DNA of 64,000 nt, taken from NCBI GenBank assembly GCA_003999685.1, contig CP021225.1:186001-250000 (forward strand), given 5' to 3'. The notes under the pieces were generated by a model. The model ran no database searches. It was not told the DNA's origin and saw nothing but the letters and a program-made list of their open reading frames with translations. The stretch comes from Taiwanofungus camphoratus. Lineage: Eukaryota; Basidiomycota; Agaricomycetes; Polyporales; Taiwanofungaceae. The first letter of the stretch is position 1. The number at the start of each line of letters is the position of its first letter. This document shows, piece by piece, positions 58,651 to 64,000 of the stretch. The position numbers and the translations under genes are program-made.

Positions 58651-60922
58651 ATGTTCAAGAGTATCTTGTCTTCACGACGTATCCCATCGGCCGACTTCCA
58701 GATGCTTACCGGCCCTGCTGAGTCTGCACTGACTGGCAAGGAGAACTATCCTGGTGTCCCCTCTTCTAGCGAAGATACAAAGGCAATGCGCTCAGAAAAG
58801 CAAAGGAAAAGAAAAGCAAAGGATCAGTCCACCGAAGGATATGTTACTAGCGAAGCCTTCGAGAAACTACTGGTATGTATTGGCACATTAGTTTGAGATT
58901 TGTGAGGCTTCGCTCTGCCTTCCATGCATGCTTTTGATATCGAAACTACGTCTGCTGTAAATGAAGTGTGAGAATCTTTTTATGATTGGGCCAGAGGGCA
59001 AGCTGCAAATCTATGATTTACCTAAGGGTTTAATCGAATGTTGCTGATGCCTTTGTCGCATAGGACGATATGCAGATTCCTTCCGAATTGCGGCCCAAGC
59101 TAGCTACGATGGATACTGGCGTAAAAGCTGCTTTTTTAAAGTCCTCCAAAGAAATAACTATCTCTATGTCACATGTTTCTCCACCGCTCACTCCTCGTGG
59201 ACTCCGCCGAGCCCACAGTATCGAGTCTTTGAGCTCACCTCGGCCACATACGAAACAATCTCAGGAGAATCATGACCTCTCTAAATCTTCAAATAGCCCT
59301 CCATTCCCTACCGCCACCCATACTCGAGGAGTCTCCGTGGGTGCAAGCCAGCCAAGTCTCCTTTTCTCCTCGGAACCTTCCCAAACGAAGCCTTCGAAGG
59401 AAAAGCGTTCAAAGATGGCAACAATTACACCCGCGAAATATGTCAATATCCTCACAAGCACATCCACAACACAACTGGAAATTGAAACAGTCAAGAAGTT
59501 GAGACTACTTCTTCGCAACGAGGCTGCAAGGTGAACAATCAGATCATACGTAAGATGATGCGCTTAACAATTTCTAGCTGGACCCAAGAGTTTTTACGGC
59601 AGGGTGGATACACTGCTCTCCTAACTCGTCTCAATGAGATTCTTCAAGTCGAGTGGCGGTGAGGGTATCAACAATGTTGTTTGATAATTATTCTCACTGA
59701 TCGGCAGAGAGGAGCAACACGACGATCAAATTCTACATGAGCTGTTGCGATGCTTCAAGGCTCTGTCAACATCTGTTGATGGATGTGCCGCTCTGCGGAG
59801 CTATTGTCCTTCTCCATTCAACCAACTCGTCGCGTTGCTTTACTCAGACAAAAAACCCGGGGAAGTGGGCACACGGCAATTGATTCTCGAACTCCTCTAT
59901 GCATTGTTCGACCTATACCCCTCGTCGTCTCTCCCTTCTGTGGGCAGCCCGACCGTTCACCATCACACACGGTCCCGGTCAGTTCCTTGGGAAGAGGGCA
60001 CAACATCTAGTTCAAGCAATCTAGTGACGCTCCCTGCGCCGCACTCCACAGTATTTTCTCTTGTCAGAACTTTGCTTCTGACTCCAGCACCACCGCCAGC
60101 AGAGGACCCAGGACCGTCTGTTGAGCCACATGCATTCATTGAGGAATTGCATCGCCCGCGAATCTATAAAACTTATATGCAGGAACTTAGTGACTTATGC
60201 CGGGACTACTTCTGGGTTTTCTGTCACCCTAATAATCCCATTTGGGTGCTGGAAGAGACTGACGAAGCAAAGGTAGAGAAACCCCGTGCACCAGGGGGTA
60301 TGACAGGTGGTGTTGAATTTGAAGCCATGACTTACATGGTAAGACTGTGTCTACGTGAATGCGTATCATGACCTAATACGCATATGAACTCTCCCAAAGA
60401 CTACACACTTCAAATTCATCAATTTAGCAGCGAAAGCGGCACAAAATCTCAATTTGCCTAAGGAGCACGAACACTCGGCGTATCAATTCCATAATGACAT
60501 GTTCCTATCTGGTATCGAGCGTGTGCTAGTTGTAAGTGACTAATATTTTGTCTGAGCATTCTATGTCACACAATTCCTCGACTTACCTCTTCTCGGGTTG
60601 AATTGATATGCAGATGGCACGGAAGGCCTCGACAACGTACTATCCTACGCTTCATCTGGAGATAGCGCGCTATGTAAATGCAGCAGGCCGTGCTGGATTC
60701 GAACTTCCGTGGGGTGTTTCACGACTGATCGGTGCTCCACCTTCAAGCATGCGAAAGTCTGTTGCACGGGGCACAGGATCGCAGGCGTACGGCCACCTAG
60801 GCAGAGGGTCAACATCAGCACCTGGTTCTCCTACGAAGAGGCCCACGGTTAGCACTGCTCATATGCCCGTGCTGCCAGGCTTGCCTAGTCCCCGGAAGGT
60901 GACTCCCATATTCGGTTTGTGA
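58651..60922 (+). CDS. GBD/FH3 (formin N-terminal-like) protein without FH2
   Basis: Six exons (58651-58872, 59064-59530, 59578-59658, 59708-60338, 60400-60531, 60614-60922) give 613 residues. The N terminus (MFKSILSSRRIPSADFQML) is basic and polar. SEAFEKLLDDMQIPSELRPK with LATMDTGVKAAFLKSS resembles the Rho-GTPase-binding start of diaphanous formins. After a Ser/Pro-rich linker the helical repeats run through TPAKYVNILTSTSTTQLEIE, WTQEFLRQGGYTALLTRLNE and HELLRCFKALSTSVDG, the FH3/armadillo pattern. The protein then ends in a Ser/Pro/Gly-rich tail, with no FH1 prolines and no FH2 domain. It probably binds Rho-type GTPases at polarised growth sites. A complete formin is not encoded downstream. 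Confidence 0.85.
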
Positions 60923-61233
60923 AAGTGAATCAAACCTGGTTGCGTTCGAGCCACAAGACAGGGGAAGAGGTGTATTTGATTACGATTGATGAATGCTCAC
61001 GCTTGCATTATTTGTTCTGATGTTGTGCTATATGTTTTCACGTCGTCGGCCGCTTCCTGAATTCCAGGGACAGTTCTGCTTACGCGATCTCCGTTATGTA
61101 CTCTTAGGCGTCATGTATACATTTATGCTACTGCGAATAGACTGCGCGATCGGTACTTATTAAGATAAAACAAGCAGACCCGTGTGAACCCAAGGACATT
61201 AGGAGTGTTTGAAGGTGAATGCCGTCGTGGAAA
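60923..61233. other. Intergenic, convergent gene ends
   Basis: 311 bases between the FH3 gene stop and the oxidoreductase stop on the other strand. Probably the two 3' untranslated regions; nothing else is seen. Confidence 0.5.
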
Positions 61234-64000
61234 TCACTTCGACAGGAGCGCGGATTTGATGAGATCTGCAGCCTTCTCTGCGATGGCAATGGTAGGTGCG
61301 GCCTTGAACGAGAGCGATTCGCCCATGAGGCCTACCAGACTGCTGAACATCTGATATGCGGACTCACCGTGTGGCCGGAAACGATGGTAGGGAAGACCGA
61401 AGCGTCCACAACACGCAGGCCCCGAACGCCATGCACGCGGAGCAGCGGATCGACGACGCCGCCGTCCTCCTGTGGAGCCATCCGCGCGGTCGACGTGGGG
61501 TGGTAGAGCGTCTCGGCTTTTGCACGCACGCGATCAGCGAGGGCGGCGTCGTCGAGCTCGTGCAGATTGTGGTCAAGCGCGGGGTCGGAATCGCCGCTAG
61601 GGTCGACCATGGACGCGAGCGGCTCGGCACGGACTATGCGCAAGAGGAGGCGCGCGGCACGCACGAAGACTGCGATATCATGCGGTGTAGATAGGTATCT
61701 AATGATGGGGGAGGAAAGCGACGATCAGCATGCATATGGACCTAATACACCGGGGAATATGAGTGTACGTACTGGGGATCAATGATGGGGGGATCCAAGG
61801 GATCAGATGACTTCAGACGTATGGTTCCGGTGCTCGTAGGCCTTTTAGACACGTATTTGGTAAACCCACTGCTTAGAACGTCTGAACAGCCCCACTTACC
61901 TCAGGAGTACTGCGTGCACGCCGAAGTTGTGTCCCTCGGGTGGCTTGCCGTACCCATGGTCGTTATACGCCACCGGCGAAACAAAAAATTCAATATCCGG
62001 GGCACCCGGCCCCGAAGTTGCGTCCTCAGGCTCCGTCTCCCGCGCGAACTCGTGCGGCGGGAACAACTTCGGGTCCGACGAGCGCACGAACGCAATCGCC
62101 TCCGCGACCTGCACCACGCCCCCACCGCATCCTCATCGTCAGCACCCGCCCCACGGCACAGCGCAGCACTCACATTCGACGCCAGGGGCCCCGCGCCCTT
62201 CAACTGGTACTGCAACAGCGCCATGGCGAGCCGGACGACCTTACGCACGTTCTGCGGGGGGCGCCGCCCGGAGAGGCCGGACAGCGCCGCGGGATTCCTG
62301 TCGCGGAAGTGAAAGTCCACGACGGGGTGGTCTTGCAGGTGCGCGCCGACGCCGGGGAGGTCAGCGATGGTCGGGATGTTGTGTGCGGCGAGGTGCGATG
62401 CCGGTCCGACGCCCGAGAGCATAAGGATCTAGGGAGCGTTAGCTGGGTAATGGGGGCACGGACAGAAGGCTTGCCTGCGGAGTGTGCACAGCGCCGGCGC
62501 TGGACCGTGATTCAATGGGTGATGAGCGGTGTGATAGAAGACAATCAACTTGACGCACGAGACGACGACCTCCCTGCGCGCCTTCACCTCGAATGTGTCG
62601 CCGTTCGCGCCCGTGAATTGTACGCCAGCAGCACGCGGCGTGCAGTCGGCGCCGGCACTGCCCGCATCGAACAGAATGCGGGAGACACGGGCCTTGGTGA
62701 GGACCTTGAGGTTCGGGCGAGCGAGCACGTCCGGCGTGAGATACGCGGACTCGGCCGTGACGCGCCGGCCGCGGGAGTTGATGAACGTCACTGCCCAGGC
62801 AGCACAGCGGGCTCGTCAGGAGCTGTGTATCACGCAAGCGCGAAGCAGGTAGACTCACTGGCCTGGAGACAGAGATACGGCGCCGGGTTTGAGTGGCGGC
62901 CTTGGAGAACAAAAATGAAGGGCAGCACGCACCTTGCTCGCCCCGAGCGTTCCCTTGAGCGTATTGAGATCCACGCTGCGCGCGATGCCTACCCGGTCGC
63001 ATGCCTCAAGGAAGTTCCTCGTGTGTGTGGACGCGTGGCCGAAGTACCCGACTGTCCACCGCGCCGCGCAGGCACATCAGCCTTATCCTCAAGAGGAAAC
63101 ATTGAAGGACACGGCACAAAAGGTGCTCACTGTGGACGGGCCCCGCGGACCCGCGGAGCGCGACGTCGACGGACGAGTACTGCTCGCTCGGGTGGAATTT
63201 CTCGAACTTCATGAAGTAGCTGGGAGGGAGGAAGGAAGGTGTGAGGCTGCGCGTTGGTGATGAATGTAGAAGGATGCCGACGCACGGATGGAGCTCCTTG
63301 TACGACCACCCGGACGCGCCCTCCTGGCCCTTCTGGAGCTCGGCCCACTCGTCGTAGTCGGACGGGGCGCCATAGTGGAAACTGATCGCAAGGAGGTACG
63401 AGTTCCACGACATGTAAGATACAATATTTGGGAGGAGCTCTCCGAACTCACATCATCGCGTTCATCGCGGAGCCTAGCACACAGCGTAGTCACACTGAAT
63501 CAATGAAATCTAGTTAATGCAAGTCAAGGTGCTCACATCCACCTAGGACCTTCCCTAGCAGCAGCCATGCAGTCAGACATCACAGATTCAGATAGGACGG
63601 CACAGGCGTACCTCGAGGCCAGTACCGTGCTTTCGCGCCCGCGTCGGTCTGCGGAACAGTGTAGAGGTTGTAGTCGTGCCGCGAGTGGAACAAGCGCGAG
63701 TACGCCACGGGTATGTAGGAGAACGGGTTCTGCAGGGAGCTTGCATATGGAGCGCATATCGGTCGTCAGAGTATGTGCAAGGGTAAAGCGAACATATGTA
63801 CCTCTCGCCTGCCTCTAGGAGCAGAACTCGGATGGAGGGATCTTCCGATAGTCGGGATGCGAGAACGCAGCCGGCGGTGCCTGCAGACGGGAAAATAATT
63901 ATGAATCTCAATACAAATGAGTCCCAGGATTCCACCGTTGTTCGTAGAAAGCGAAAGCCCTAGACGAAACACGCACCTCCGCCTATAATGACCACATCAT
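61234..64000 (-). CDS. GMC-family FAD oxidoreductase, 5' end outside window
   Basis: The gene enters from beyond 64000. The FAD-binding start [20 protein letters not shown] leads to [10 protein letters not shown], then [19 protein letters not shown] and [36 protein letters not shown] is the second GMC signature, assembled over a 25-base exon (62475-62499) and a GC-AG intron (62429-62474). Near the C terminus [12 protein letters not shown] carries the catalytic His and [14 protein letters not shown] the second His, followed after intron 61303-61367 by [15 protein letters not shown]. Such flavoproteins oxidise alcohols, aryl alcohols or sugars, often giving H2O2 for lignocellulose decay. No secretion signal can be checked because the N terminus is missing. 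The splice near 62790-62950 is unresolved. GC-rich plus-strand frames here are shadows. Confidence 0.88.

Noticed and set aside
61940-63214. Long plus-strand frame of 424 codons
   Set aside because: It lies antisense to the GMC oxidoreductase in GC-rich sequence, has Arg/Pro/Ala-heavy composition and no domain. It is a shadow of the real gene.

Overview
The window looks like nuclear DNA of an Agaricomycete basidiomycete (a mushroom-type or wood-decay fungus). The genes are dense and split by many introns of about 40-90 nt. The predicted proteins have basidiomycete features, above all a single-chain fungal type I fatty acid synthase with the beta half fused in front of the alpha half. No RNA genes, CRISPR arrays or bacterial-type operons were seen. 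Gene models were built by hand from splice sites, reading-frame continuity and recognised protein motifs. For most multi-exon genes the exon lengths add up to an intact reading frame.

Layout. 0-6 kb: the 3' part of a fungal-specific transcription factor, a small conserved-looking protein, then a decayed non-autonomous DNA transposon with terminal inverted repeats (3589-4711). 6-15.5 kb: an ATM1-like mitochondrial ABC half-transporter, a leucine-rich-repeat protein, ribosomal protein S10 and a type II membrane protein resembling fungal glycosyltransferases. 16-20.4 kb: a kinase-like gene with a probable one-base frameshift, and an F-box gene. 21-25 kb: a RUS/DUF647 family gene and a beta-carbonic anhydrase. 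25.3-38.4 kb: the fatty acid synthase (22 exons, 3935 residues). 38.6-42.2 kb: a nucleotidyltransferase-like protein and the DEAD-box helicase Dbp5, divergently transcribed.

42.2-49.6 kb is gene-poor and holds only one small three-exon gene (NTF2/SnoaL-like by my reading). 49.6-52.2 kb: VTC1 and a DnaJ/Hsp40 gene, divergently transcribed. 52.2-55.1 kb is again gene-poor, with remains of a hydrophobic coding frame. 55.1-61 kb: eIF3j, PWP1 and a GBD/FH3-type protein. 61.2-64 kb: a GMC-family FAD oxidoreductase that runs off the right end.

Functional themes are mostly housekeeping: translation (S10, eIF3j, PWP1, Dbp5), mitochondrial Fe-S export, lipid synthesis and polyphosphate metabolism. Four divergent pairs share short promoters, and two of those promoters carry paired CACGTG palindromes. 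The carbonic anhydrase immediately upstream of the fatty acid synthase is suggestive, because bicarbonate is needed to make malonyl-CoA. I found no convincing new multi-gene system. The observations most worth following are the transposon, three GC-AG introns, the frameshifted kinase-like gene, the FH3-only protein, the hydrophobic relic at 53 kb and the GATA-site cluster before the ATM1-like gene.
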